Source: Phascolomyces articulosus
Taxonomy: Eukaryota > Mucoromycota > Mucoromycetes > Mucorales > Lichtheimiaceae
Direction: 5' to 3'
NCBI GenBank assembly: GCA_025677815.1
Contig: JAIXMP010000005.1
Location: 62,001 to 126,000, forward strand
DNA: 64,000 bases
The notes under the pieces were generated by a model. It did no database searches. It saw only the letters and a list, made by a program, of their open reading frames with translations, and was not told the origin of the DNA. Both the position numbers and the translations under genes were made by a program. Shown here piece by piece: positions 45,215-57,119 of the stretch; positions within the stretch are counted from its first letter, which is position 1; every line of letters starts with the position of its first letter.

Positions 45215-46493
45215 TCAATCATTCTTTCGCCCATTTGTAACACTATTTTCACCATCATCCATAACCATACTTTCGCTAGCATTGTTATCAACACAATGAT
45301 CAGAATTCCTACGTATAGGTTTGAATTCTGCATTTTTCATCAAATTATCTCTTTGGTTCCATTAATTTTAGAAAGATTCAAATGCTGTAAGGGTCCCAAA
45401 ATCATATCAATGAATCTCAACATCTCGTTCCGAATGACGGTAAACTACTTTTCCATCTATCTCAACACATGAAGATTTACTCCGATCAATCCTTGTTATA
45501 TTGTCATCGCCTGCTGCATCTATTTTCCAAACAATGTTACATCAAGTAATTAAAATATCCCAATGTGTGACTATTATACTAACCACAGTATCGACCAAGA
45601 AGTTCAGCTGTTTGTTTCGATTTTTTCTTCGTTGATTCTCTACTCAATGCAGGTCCATGCTTCACTAAAACGTATGAGGTATATCAATGTTTTTGTACGA
45701 GTCAAAACTATATATATATATATACTGGATAATCCATCAATTCATAAATATCATACATCCTTGTTTACAAATCTCTATAGATATAAATAGTAGTTAGATC
45801 ATCCGTTTTTTTCAATTTTTTTTTGCATCCATCCAATACTGATAATTTTACAACATCTACAAATGTATATGTCTTCAAACTTTTGCTTCAATCCTCCTGC
45901 TATAATAGCATTTGAAGTAACACTGCCTAAAAATGTTGTTAGCTATATGGTTTATAACTATCATTTCAAATTACATACCAGGAGTTGTCATTGTTTTAGT
46001 GATGTCTGAAGCAGCATTACAGCTAGGAGAAGAAATGATAAGAGCTACGATCCAACCTAGTTGATCCCCCATTCTTATTAAAATTGATCTAGCAGAACGT
46101 CGCAATTCTCGTGACGTTGCTGTACGTTAACAATCGTCATCAATAGCATCATGTTTTTTTTTTGATCTATGGACAACGCTTTTTGTTTAAGTTCTTCCAT
46201 ATCCGCTTCGTTCATATCACGATATACATCCGCAAGTTCACCCATCGTTGGACCAATATTAGGATCCATCATTTCAACTTTACCAAGCCGATCTACTATA
46301 ATAAAATATGAAAAAATGAAATATTACTCTTACTGTAATAATAATAATAATAAATATTATAGTGTTAATTATTTTACATACATGTTTTCTCCTCAATGGT
46401 TCCTTTATTCAACAAAGAAAGGAACGCGTTCCAACGCGAAACTCTTTTAGCACCATTTGGTTTTTTATTTTGCATGTTAGATTGGTTGTTCAT
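45215..46493 (-). pseudogene. Decayed HMG-box-like multi-exon gene
   Basis: ATG at 46493 starts MNNQSNMQNKKPNGAKRVSR, WNAFLS, then an intron (phase 1) and MGELADVYRDMNEADMEELK: an HMG-like helix pair (RWNAF ... ADVYRDM). A frame change at the A-run near 46150 leads into TSRELRRSARSILIRMGDQL and ALIISSPSCNAASDITKTMT. Later exons give GGLKQKFEDIYICRC, HGPALSRESTKKKSKQTAEL and VWKIDAAGDDNITRIDRSKS, ending near 45215. The frameshift and three late stops suggest a pseudogene. Function unknown; it lies upstream of the KDZ relic but is probably separate. Confidence 0.45.
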
Positions 46494-46882
46494 TGAAAAT
46501 AAAATTGATCAGTTAAAAAAAATTGAAAAAGGGGAAAAAAAAAGAAGAATAAAGGGCTGAGCTCAACTTTATATATGGAAACCTGCTGTGCACACAACGC
46601 CATCCACAGAGGACTGTAAACTAGATGCCACAGGCTCATAATCATGTTCGGTCATTCAAATGGCCATCAATCCTCCATTCTTATCTGGTAATTAAGTCGC
46701 ATGTCAGTGGTGCTTATGGGAAGAGAATTACTGCTATATGCGTACCAGTCTACGCGTGTAGTCTGACTTCAAACATTATACCTGTCATCATGTCATACTA
46801 TGCGTATGGTCTGACTTTACACTGAGACCACAATCCTTTATCTTTTTTGCAACTTTATTCTTTACAAAAACTAATTCAAATT

Positions 46883-49363
46883 ATGGACGAATACCAAGGA
46901 TTAAAAGGTACACGAAAATTGGAGTCGTGTTTAATCAATCCAATAATAGTTTTTATTGACATATACAAATATGTCGCGCTTACATATATATAGAGTTACA
47001 AAATTATTTGCAATCACATCAACAGCCTTCATATAACCATTTCATTGTAACAAATCAAAAAAACATTGTATTATGGTCTTTAAACATTGCAGCAGTTACC
47101 GGGGCAGCATTGAATGGTATCTGGTATGAACGTTATAAAAAACAGTATATGAGCATAAAAGCTAAATCAGTGTAAGAAAAGGAACATAAAGTAATAATCA
47201 ATCACGTATGCAAAAATGCTTTGACACTCATATTCTTTTTTTTTCTTACGTAGCATCAACAAACCAAAGTTCAATTCTATTATGTGGAATACGATAATGA
47301 CGAAAGTGTTGACAAGGGTAAGTTTTTTCATTTCAATTTTTTATGGAGCTGAAATCAGCCAAGCTTTGGAATTATTAATTAATAGTAATAATATTATATG
47401 TATCATTAGCGTACGTTATGTGAAGAGTATACTGAAAGAAGCTTGGATGTTTTGATAACTGCTGCACAAGGTGCTACTCAAGAAGCAAAACGTATCATTA
47501 GAAGTAGTAGCAGTCTTCTTCGTGAAGATAATAATTTATCCGATGATACAAATAGCACTTCTGGTGATGCATCAATGGAAAATGAAAATGAAAGTGGTGA
47601 AAGTGACATTGAAAAGGAAAAAAAAGATGAAATTGATATTAATGCCGCTTTATCAGAAGTTGGCTTTAAAAAGGTAAAAAACAATAATTCAATGTTAAAC
47701 GCCAAGTATATGGAATTGAATGTATTATTGATCTTTAGATATATTATATTGTGTCTATAGTTAATTAAAAAGTCGGATGAAAGCGATCTTGCCTTGTTAT
47801 CCTCATTGAAAGTTCAAGGTGATGGTATTGAAGAACGAATTCATAAACAAATCATTCATTTACTTTCTCAAGAAAACTTGACGGATATGGAAAAAGAAGT
47901 ATTAAAGTAAGGGAACAGAAAAGAATTGAGAGGAAGAAGAAGAAAAAGTATGTATTGTTGGTTCTAATTGCTTTATAATATTGTTTTCTTTCTTTTTAGG
48001 TTGCTACTTTCAAGGGCTATAAATTGTCTTGATAGTACTATCTATGCCAAAATGGCAGAAGTATTCTCTCAAGGTCAATTGAAATATCTTATTGGTAAAA
48101 AGCAAAACTTTGTCGGTATGGATTTAATGGCATTTACAACATTTGATGCATTATTGGATAAAGCTTGGTAGGTAGTTCTAGTGGACAGAAGTTTATATAC
48201 TATCAATGATTTGCTTGTTTGAGTAATTAATTTCTAGTTCATCAATTATTTTGTTAGGGATACTGTCGATGATCTTCTGATTGAAATTCAAACCCAAAAA
48301 CTTGAACTTACGAAGGAAAAGGAACGAAAGTCAGACTCTTATAAGCTTCTTCATGTATTGGAGAATCTGTAAGTATTTATAGAAACACCCATTTGATAAG
48401 GCTAAAGAAAGTACATTTCTCATGCTAACTTTTTACTTTTTTGTTTTATAGAGTTGAATACTTTGATATCAAGATTTATCCAACTGCCTCCGAAACCACT
48501 TACTATAGAAGATTTGCGCTTATTCTCGATTTTGTATTCAAAGGATTGGAAGTTGAAATGAAGGAGTAAATTTCTTATTTACATTTTTTCTCTGAAGTTT
48601 CCGACTTATCTATTTCTAACCTTTGAATCTCTTTTTTTTTTTTTTACATGTTTATTTAGTGGTGAAGTGGTTGCAGAAGCAACTAAAATGGCTATGGAGC
48701 AGAACGATTACGATGACACGAATTTATTTGGCCGAAAAATTGATGTGATAATCAATGTAAAAGACAGCACCACTGCTTTAAACTCTAACGAATGGAAGGC
48801 GAGCAAGACTAATCACCTCAAGTTAAAACAACAAAGTAAAAACATACGTTCAAACTGTGTTATTTTGAATAATCTCTATATTCTTACTGGTGGCCAAGTT
48901 AGTTCGGTCATGGCATTGGACATGATTGGTAAGAAAAATTGGACCCTTTGTAAAATGCGATATTGGGATATGGTGGCGTAATGATAAGCTCATATGAAAT
49001 TCTTAATATATATGTAATATATACGTAGGAACAATTGGGTATTTGTATTTACTTTGTTTCAAAAAAAATGTATATGTTGCTACTTTGGTCGATGCAATCC
49101 TCCTACCAATAAATATGACTGAACTCAAAGCATTTAAAAAGTCGCTGAATGCTTTGATTAAATGGCGCAATTTCATGCAAGAGCAAATCAAGACTATCAA
49201 AAACGCAAATACAGTCAATGATCTTAGTTCCGTAGCTCATGATGCTTATAGTGAAGATCAAGGATGCAGTGAAGATAAAACCCTTTTGCCAACGATATTC
49301 TTTACACCAAAAAACAAACGTGCTTCAAAACGGACATACAAAGATATTGATAGTGACGAGTGA
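46883..49363 (+). CDS. Ten-exon gene, 524-residue protein with PD-(D/E)XK-like C-terminal half
   Basis: Exons 46883-46907, 47093-47171, 47254-47317, 47410-47673, 47761-47906, 48000-48167, 48258-48368, 48452-48565, 48660-48928 and 49029-49363 all join in phase with GT-AG introns and no stop. Residues 1-56 are basic; 60-140 are acidic and disordered; 160-280 are helical. The C-terminal half has SETTYYRRFALILDFV (Glu300), DGEVVAEATKM, GRKIDVII (Asp352), LNSNEWKASK (Glu368-x-Lys370), LKQQSKNIR (Gln382) and GYLYLL plus VYVATLVDAI strands. I recall many similar unnamed proteins in Mucoromycota genomes. The E...D...ExK...Q order is what a PD-(D/E)XK nuclease fold would show, but this is inference. 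The gene is intact, unlike its transposon neighbours. Confidence 0.8.
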
Positions 49364-49929
49364 TTTTTTTTCTGTGAATTTGGCATAAAAGTATTCATTT
49401 CTTTTTTCTTAATTCAAAAATGGCTTGTGTCAAACCTATCACTTATTCTGAACCAAAATATAAAAAATATAACATAAACCAAAACAATACCAAACCATAT
49501 ACCAGCACTACAACAACAACAACAACAACAACAACAATAGCAACAAGAATAACAGGAGGAAGTAGAAAAACCACCAAAACATCATTATCAAGCAGAAGGA
49601 TATCAAAATCGACATTATTACCTTTATTTCTTGATTATTGTTAAGCTAAATTCTATTTTCATATAGTATATATATTCTTATTCTTCTTTATCCACCGTTT
49701 ATACTCAAATTCTCCATCACTTCATTGTTTCCTATATTCATCGTTCATAAAAGTAACCTGATTGATCACCCTCTTTACATAAACCATAGCTTCTCTCTGA
49801 ATTCCTTCTTTTTTTCATTATAAAAATATATCGACCTCTTTGTATATTGACTCATGCATCACATTACTTCTTTACTATTATTTTAGCAAAATAAAACAAT
49901 TTGTTTTTGTATATGTTTTATCAAATAAA
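49364..49929. other. 3' region with ACA repeat
   Basis: Downstream of the 524-residue gene. Contains an (ACA)n tract at about 49509-49540 inside a short frame (49420-49644) of low-complexity Thr/Lys/Ser sequence that I do not consider a gene. Confidence 0.4.
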
Positions 49930-52193
49930 AAGTTTCTTTATTATTGTAGGAAAGTACTTTTGTACGGATGAGGCAACTTCTCTAGAAATACATTGACCGA
50001 TATGGGCCCATAGGAAAATATATCTTCGACCTTGTAATAAATGAATATAAGCACCAGCCAGTTGGTGTGATTCGTCCACTACTAATGAATCATAGATATT
50101 GAAATGCGGTACTGAACAAAATGCATTCTTAAAATTTGATATCGTCAGAAAACTTCAAAAGCCAAAAAACATACATATAAATGTATATTACATGAAATGA
50201 AAAATCCTTAGATAATTGTTTGCATTTCGATTTTTCGCTCCTTTTAATTAAGTATTCTCCATGTTCCATAAGTCTTTTCATTGCTTCATCCGTACGAGTT
50301 GCCCCAATAAGGTTCATATGAAATTCAGACGTAGGTATCAAACAATGAGGGCAGGAGAAGGTGGTGTCACCGCTTTTCACCAAAGCCATTAACATTCTAT
50401 ATGATATTACAACTTGTTTTAAGTAAATTGGATACATTTCACAACGGGAAGTGTTTTGGTTATAAATTGGTAAAATCTAGTTAGTATAGGTTAAAAAAAG
50501 GGCGATTTTTTTTATTGACCGAAAGGAAGGTCAAAAAAAGGTTTACTTTTGGTGAATATTTAAGGTGTAGAAATGAACTCTGGTTATAAATGGGGTAAAT
50601 TGGGTGACAAGGTTATTTAAGGGTAAAGAAGAGGGTAAATTTGGTAATTGTACTTTGACCCATATTTACATGTTTTCACTAGATTTACCCATTTAACATA
50701 CTTGGTTGAATTAGGAGCTATTTTTTCAACTCATATTACCACCTTTTTAACCATATTTTCTATTTGGTGTTATTCTGGTATTTTAGGTTAATAATTGGAG
50801 AATTAGTTTTTAACATTTATTACTATATATAATTAACCATGATTTCACCTTGATGTTAATTATTAAGTACACTTTGTGGTTTTTGGGGATCTTTTCAATA
50901 ACCATAAGTTTCACCCAGTTTAACCAGAAACTATCCTATTAATTCGTTTGTTGGTTTTTTTTTTTTTTTTGAATTCGTTATTAAAAAGTAGCATGACTAT
51001 AATTTAGAGCCATCTAAATATTTATGCTTAAACATAGTAGGGTAAATATAATAATATTTGTTTCTATTCATTAATGACTGAAGTTCCATTGCAGCACAAT
51101 CCAAATAACTAGCAGTGACATATAAGCGTTTTCGTGAATGACTTCCAGCTGGAATATTTGTAGATGTAGGTGATGTATCAAGCTCAATATTAGCGAGTAT
51201 CAATAAACGTTGTCGTCCATTTTGGGTATGACTAAATAACAAAGAAATCTCGCCAAATGTATCACCCTACTCAAGTTGTTCAGTACTTTTCCCCCTTTTT
51301 TGCCCGCGCATCAAATGGTAACGTAATTTTGGCGAATTTCTTATTATCGCTAGCTCCTTGTCGTGGTTTCGTTGAAAAAACATGACCCTGTACTATTGAC
51401 TCAGACCCCGCATAGACCATATCTTCTAGTTCTGTACAACCCACACGATGTCGTCTACAGAATCCAATAAGCTCTTCCTTCAATCCTTTGTGTGTTTTCT
51501 CAATTTCTTCAATTGTATATTTATGTATCTTGGACAAGCTCATCAATCCATCTTCTCCTTCAATTGGCACTGTTACAGATTCAATCAAGTATGCCATCTA
51601 TTTGATTACGATCAAGGCCCAGATCTTTCGCAGTTGCATAAAAGTCAACACTTTTTCTTTGGATAAAATCAGCTTGCTCATAAGCAGGAATATCAACTTC
51701 AATGGGTATATCATGACTTGCTGTACTACTTGACCTTGAACTACATGCATCATCATTGTTATTATCATTATTGGTTGCGTTACTTCTATTATCAATGTTT
51801 TTTAGGCTGCTTTGTTGGTTTTGGCTAGTGACAGTCTGATCATTTCCTTCGAACCAATGCTCTTCAATATCTGACACAGGATCATCATAATCGTTATATT
51901 CGTAATCATCGCCTGTATTAAAATGCTCTTGAACAGGAGCCAAATCTAAGTAACAAAAGAGAAAAGACTGTATTACTTTTTCCTGTCTGTCAAAATAATA
52001 TAACAAGTCAAGGAAAAGAGAATATGCCCATACTTTGAGTTTCATTTGTATCCAAAGTGTGATTTGTTGCGTTTCTTGCTTCATGCATCATTGACATTCT
52101 TCGGCATCGAAAACGTTCCAAATAACAATCACGTTCATGCGCCTTTCATTGTGATTCATTAACAACAGTACTACAATCATCACATTTAGGCAT
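49930..52193 (-). pseudogene. Transposase-like gene cluster (Plavaka/CACTA type), decayed
   Basis: ATG at 52193 gives a C2H2-type start (KCDDCSTVVNESQ, TGA, KAHERDC) and, after a phase-1 intron (about 52034-51947), an acidic segment with DYEYNDYDDPVSDIEEHW. The next block (51597-51280) reads LSKIHKYTIEEIEKTHKGLK and CRRHRVGCTELEDMVYAGSE, continuing after a frame change into DTFGEISLLFSHTQNGRQR (51242-50997). 50437-50190 has SGDTTFSCPHCLIPTSEFH, and 50125-49935 NAFCSVPHFNIYDSLVVDES with HQLAGAYIH, resembling the CPHC and D..HQ blocks of Plavaka transposases. 50440-50990 is non-coding. The order and stops show a broken element; the family call is tentative. Confidence 0.5.
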
Positions 52194-52665
52194 TTTAATG
52201 GAAAATAGAAGTCAAGTGCCAAAGTAGGAGTAAAAAAAAAAAGATAAAAATTGAGTGACACGAAAAATCGCGTATAAATATACCCAGCCTTTTTTTTCCA
52301 CTTCCTTTCTTTACTTTCTTTTTTTTCTTCACTTTAAGATTTATACTTTCTTTTCCTCAACTTGATATTAAATTAATAAAACTTCACATTTTAAATTGAT
52401 CTTTGTTTTTTTTTTTTTACTATTGGATCACGTCAAATCTTTTCAAAGTTTTTTTTTTTAATCAGAGTGTTCATTAATTTACTTTAAACGCACTTTTCCT
52501 CACTTCTTTAGTCATTTTGAATTCTGTTATTTGCAGAAACTCATTATCTATATCTATCTTTCAAACAGTTGAATATTTTTATTCATTACATTGATCTAAA
52601 TTTGAGAAGGAAAAAATTCAAACTATTAACTTCTTTTTTCTAGCATTCTTTTTTTTTCAAGTTAA

Positions 52666-53106
52666 ATGCTTTTATGCATAATATTGGTACACTTATTTTT
52701 ATGTTTATTTTTATTTCAAACAGTGTCTCCCAAATTTTCGGCTGCTACTTCAGCTACTTTGTCGGCCATCAGTACCAGTGAAAAAGCAGTTTGTCAAACA
52801 ATTCATGATTTATCTGACAAGTTTACTCAGAAATTCAAACAACTGCATCAACGTTTGGATATGATCAAAGAAAAAGTGGAATTGATAGGCATGGGGATTC
52901 AAAAGTTATACCAATTGAATAATATGGCGTCTAACTCAGATATTGAAAGACTAAATGAAGATTATAGCGTCGGTTGGATTATGGCTCCAGTCAACGAAGA
53001 TGATTCTGAAGCTAAACTAAATGATAATAGTGTTATTGACTTCATCCCGGACTATAATAATTTATTCGACAAGACCAAGGAAGACAAGTTAAAGAAGGAT
53101 ATTTAA
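52666..53106 (+). CDS. Small coiled-coil protein of unknown function
   Basis: An open frame of 146 codons. Residues 1-18 are hydrophobic (LLCIILVHLFLCLFLF) and could be a signal peptide. However, the DNA there (TTTATTTTTATTTCAAACAG) also looks like a 3' splice site, in which case the mature exon starts at about 52720. The rest has heptad-like spacing (TIHDLSDKFTQKFKQLHQRL, MIKEKVELIGMGIQKLYQLN) and an acidic tail. It lies between two transposon relics on the other strand. No family recognised. Confidence 0.4.
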   Translation: MLLCIILVHLFLCLFLFQTVSPKFSAATSATLSAISTSEKAVCQTIHDLSDKFTQKFKQLHQRLDMIKEKVELIGMGIQKLYQLNNMASNSDIERLNEDYSVGWIMAPVNEDDSEAKLNDNSVIDFIPDYNNLFDKTKEDKLKKDI

Positions 53107-53299
53107 ATGCAACGTTTTTGTAGTAATCTCAACTCGTTCACTGGTTCCATGGACTTGGTGCACCAGTTTTTGGGAATTTGTGATCATTCTATATATCATT
53201 TTAACTCCATCCATATGGTTATTTCTTTTAATATATAACAATGGTGATCCACAAAATGTTTATTTCTTACTTACCGTTGATAGCGTGCTTTGGACATTC

Positions 53300-53870
53300 C
53301 TGATTCAAGAGCAATTTTTGCAAATTCTATTTCTGCTTCAGTTAATCTTAATCCAGGTTTGCGTATATAGTTGGTACTAGTAATATAAACCTCGATATCC
53401 GTTGAATATATAAAAGTGAAAAAAAGAGAAGGATTTTCATTCAACCAAATGTATTTCAGAAATAGAAAGGTGGTTTACCAGATAGTATATTTACTTGCTG
53501 TTAACGCGTTGGGATCACTATTTGTGATATTGTTTGCAGGATCAATATTAGAGCCATTTTGATCAACTTGTTTTTTTTTATATTGCAATTCTCAATCCCA
53601 AACAACTATTAACCATCAAAAGTAGAACTACTATAATGATTAATATGATTTGGATGACAATAATGAACAACTTATAACATTTACATAGTTATCAGGTTCA
53701 GCTGATCTCGCAGCATTTAAAGAGCGCAATTGAGATTGTTGTTGATTGTTAGAAGCACTTGGTGGAAGGATGCTATCGCGATGGGCTGCATTTACATGCT
53801 GTCATAATGCAAAAGGGCTTTTAAATTGGTTCCTACATAAGGCAAAAAGGCACTGGTTCGAAGAAGTGTT
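53300..53870 (-). pseudogene. N-terminal exons of a C2H2-type transposase or host protein, fragment
   Basis: Minus-strand exons: CRNQFKSPFAL, a TGA, HVNAAHRD (an atypical C2H2 finger, 53870-53690); NGSNIDPANNITNSDPNALT (about 53560-53505); and YIRKPGLRLTEAEIEFAKIA with GMSKARYQR ending at a GTAAGT donor near 53270. The remainder is missing. Resembles the start of Plavaka-type genes but is too short to assign. Confidence 0.35.
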
Positions 53871-54017
53871 CATTAATGCAAAAAGGCGGCGGAGTTGAGT
53901 TCTTTTTTTTATGTGTAAAGATCTGCGCATTTTCCTTTTTTAGATATTTTTTTCCCTTTACTGCGCACCTCAACCTTCCCCCTCTTTCTTTAACCTCTTT
54001 TTTTTCCAAAAAGTAAA

Positions 54018-54634
54018 ATGCCTCCAAACACCAGATCAACGCGTAAAAATGATGAGCCTGGAAAAAGAAGCAATGAATCTTCACCAGAAACACGTAATTA
54101 TATTTTATTTTATTATGTTATTTTTTAAAGATTAGTATAATTGGTGACCTGCTGAACTCTATTTCTTTTTTTTAGCCAATAAGCGTTCTAAGAAAAACAG
54201 CAGTCAGCCAACAAATGGTATGAATTCTAATCGCTTGTCATTACTTGAATATTTTTTTTAAAAAAAAATTAACTATTTTCTCATATGACCAATCGCAATT
54301 ATATGAGATCAGTAGGCACTAATCAAAACATCAATTCAGGTACTTATTAGTGAAAAGCATATAAAAATTAATTTGATAGTTTCCTTGTAAAACTATGGCA
54401 TTACTGTTGTTATTGACCGATATTTTTAATACGGGTATCAATAACAAGCATGGCAAAGCATTGAGCAGTAATAATATCTGTAATTCAGGTATATATAATA
54501 TTGAAAAAAGAAAATTAGACGAGAAGTATATAATCTAATAATGAAATAGCTTGTGACCAACATAAGATTGATGGTATATTCGTAATAACTTTTTTTTTTT
54601 TTTTGAAGAGATCAAATCGACAAGCCCAAAGTGA
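54018..54634 (+). CDS. Micro-exon gene A: small basic protein, all introns phase 1
   Basis: ATG at 54018 and exons 54018-54093, 54176-54217, 54313-54339, 54459-54488 and 54609-54634 give 66 residues ending in TGA. Internal exons are 42, 27 and 30 nt, all multiples of three, and every intron is phase 1 (an exon-final G follows a full codon). The protein is basic and disordered (MPPNTRSTRKNDEPGKRS, NKRSKKNSSQ), with two nuclear-localisation-like clusters. The third and fourth exons encode only VGTNQNINS and ALSSNNICNS. Because phases match, any internal exon can be skipped without breaking the frame. The exon 4 acceptor (CAAAG) is the least certain. No family recognised. Confidence 0.45.
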
Positions 54635-54654
54635 ATTGAACGAAATACCATGCA

Positions 54655-55276
54655 ATGAGTGGTGCCGATTGGAGCGATGAGGATGACGACGATGATTCGA
54701 GTGAAAGTGATGATCATGTTGTTGACTCAGGTCAGTAGAAAATAATGAGCTTTTAAAGCAAATAATTATTTAGATAATGACAAGTTAAATTATACTGAAA
54801 TATTGTTATAACGAATAGGAGATGAAGAAGTTTATGTAGAAGGCTTGAAAGGTAAATATATATTAATTGTTAGCTATATAAAAGCCTTATCTCGCATATA
54901 GTTTGTACTATCTGAATATCAAAATTTTAGTTGCTATTTTACCTTTTGGCTCAGATCCAGGTATAATGTATATACTCATGGTTATAGGTATTGACAAGTT
55001 GCTAATGTTATTGGTAACCAATTAGGACTTGAAATTGAAGCATTAGATGAATTATTGGAAGCAAAAGGTTATGGGGTAAGTGATATGGAAGATTACTTCC
55101 GATATAGCAGTAACACACCTGATAATTCTAGCACAAATTCAAACATGACGTCAGGTAAATATTGTCAATGGATTGCTACAGGAATGTCTACATTCATTGG
55201 GATGATTTTTAATATCATTTTATTAATGTTATATATGATTGTGAAATATATAAAAGGTATTAAAATAGAAAAATAA
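54655..55276 (+). CDS. Micro-exon gene B: acidic protein with possible C-terminal membrane segment
   Basis: ATG at 54655, 20 bp after the stop of gene A, with an in-frame TGA before it. Exons 54655-54730, 54819-54851, 54931-54960 and 55026 onward, again all phase 1, with internal exons of 33 and 30 nt. The first exon is acidic (WSDEDDDDDSSESDD); later ones encode EEVYVEGLK, AILPFGSDP and LEIEALDELLEAKGYGVSDM. A phase-1 donor exists at 55155; if unused, the frame continues to 55276 through a hydrophobic helix (STFIGMIFNIILLMLYMIV), giving 129 residues. So use of that donor would decide whether the protein is membrane-anchored. Gene B could also be the second half of gene A by skipping A's last exon into exon 54819. 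Function unknown. Confidence 0.45.
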
Positions 55277-56160
55277 AGACTGTCGTATTCTGACACTATA
55301 CTCTATAATAAATACCGATATTACACAAAAGGCACAGCCTGAGCACATATACAAATAAGGAAACTTAAATAATCCTTGTGTAAAAAAAGGAAATTAGTAT
55401 AATCGCATAACGATGTACTACCTTCATATAACTCTCTAAAAAGAAAACGTCAAAGAAGATGTCAAAGATAAAAGGCGCAGCCTTAGACCTATCCTTATAA
55501 CTACTCTCATAAACGATAATAATTATCATATCCCCAAAGGTCCCGATTCATCCATCCAGAATATAGAATAGTATAAAATAAGTAACTAAGCCCACATCTT
55601 TCACAGAATAGAAAAAGTATAAATAAGCCATTGTAAACGTAATTGTAGAAAAGTAATTAAACTTTTATTGTAAAAATCTTTCTCTTCATTAAAAAACCTA
55701 TAACAAAGTCTCAAAGGATTTACATCGTCCGTTTTTATCTTTTATTCTAATCTAAAATTAACCAAATTCCACAAAGACGATATAAGAATACGCTGAGACT
55801 GTGGTAAGATTTTTATTTCAATAAAAGTGATGAAACAACTATCTAATAAATTTGAGGTCCTTTTATACTTTTCGATAAAGTGTTCATTTCTAATTATTTA
55901 TTTATTGTCGAGTGCCATGTTTATATTAATCCATAGAGATAAGGATTGATATTTGTTATTGTTAATATACGCCTTCTGTCAAGAGGGCGTTTATTCATTT
56001 CTTATTTTCTTATTGTTGAACATTATACCTTATTTGGTATACCGTTCTGATTCACCCCATTTCATAACAATGGCGTTTTCTATTTGATTTATTATTTACT
56101 CTTTTCTTCCTCATTTAAATTTAGATACACCTATTAGGAGTATACTTTTCCTACGAACAC
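55277..56160. other. Intergenic region with third copy of the palindrome arm
   Basis: 55859-56150 (CCTTTTATACTTTTCGATAAAGTG...) matches the inner arms at 41229-41533 and 42061-42364 with clear divergence. It starts at the same CCTTTTATAC where the LTRs join in the palindrome. Otherwise non-coding. Confidence 0.6.
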
Positions 56161-56164
56161 GACA

Positions 56165-57110
56165 ATGATGATTTTACATACATAGCAGCAAACGACGAGT
56201 AAGTGTACATAAGATTTCACACGTTCCGTGATAACCTAGATCTAGAAGTACAATAGATAAATAGATTATTAATAATATTCAAACAAAGGAATGGCGTATA
56301 TAATATCCAAACTCATAAAGCCCAAGGACCCTGAGTGTAAAAAATATATTGTTTAAGTTTAAAAAGGTTGATTTATTCATTTCCTTCGTGCATATTTTTG
56401 ATATATAGAATCGAATTATCATTGAAGGGTATTACTGATAGTGACTTAGAATTTGAAAAACTTGCTAGCATGGATACCTACATTCGAGATGCATTCCCAG
56501 TCGGTGCAAGTTCCAGAGTCGGGGCCTTGGATATTGGAAAATGAATTAATGGCAAAAGCGCAGATGACAACATGATTTATACATGTCCCACAGCATCGGT
56601 CACACTGGTATACAGCGTGGTACTTTTTCTAAAGTGATATCAACAACCTTTCATAACTACTATTAATTATTTAATGAAAATATTTATACTAATAGTACGA
56701 TCGATATGTAAATGGACGACAAACAACATCCCATAAACAAGTCGAAACGTCTATTTTAGTTAAACATTGTACTTATAAACACATAATGAATTTTTGATTA
56801 TGTATCGTCTTGCAAAGCTCTGTGATCATGAACTGACAAAAAAAAGTGTTGGAGAGTCTTTCAGCCTAGGATCTACTTACCACGACACGTACAAAGACAT
56901 CTTGGACAGCAATTCGGAGCTAGAAAGATCTGCTCATTAGGGTACAGTTAATGAAATGGTATTTTCACGATTACGACGCCAGGACCAAGTTCAATCACGA
57001 TTCTCAGTTGCTCGTAGGGCAGGAATTCATGACGACGACAATGATGATGTTTGAGAAGTGAATCATAAAGATATTGAAGAAGAAGTGGCTACAGTCATAG
57101 CAGTTAAAAT
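56165..57110 (+). pseudogene. Unrecognised decayed multi-exon gene
   Basis: After a donor near 56200 and an acceptor at about 56407, the frame reads IELSLKGITDSDLEFEKLAS and DTYIRDAFPVGASSRVGALD, a TGA near 56541, then ADDNMIYTCPTASVTLV. A later exon (about 56797-57110) gives RLAKLCDHELTKKSVGESFS, SELERSAH, a TAG, FSRLRRQDQVQSRFSVARRA, an acidic run, and a TGA. CAG and CGA precursors would explain the last two stops. No family recognised. Confidence 0.35.
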
Positions 57111-57119
57111 AGTTATTCT

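Noticed and set aside
49420..49644. 74-codon plus-strand frame with poly-Thr
   Set aside because: Low-complexity sequence from an ACA repeat in the 3' region of the 524-residue gene; no splice or homology support.
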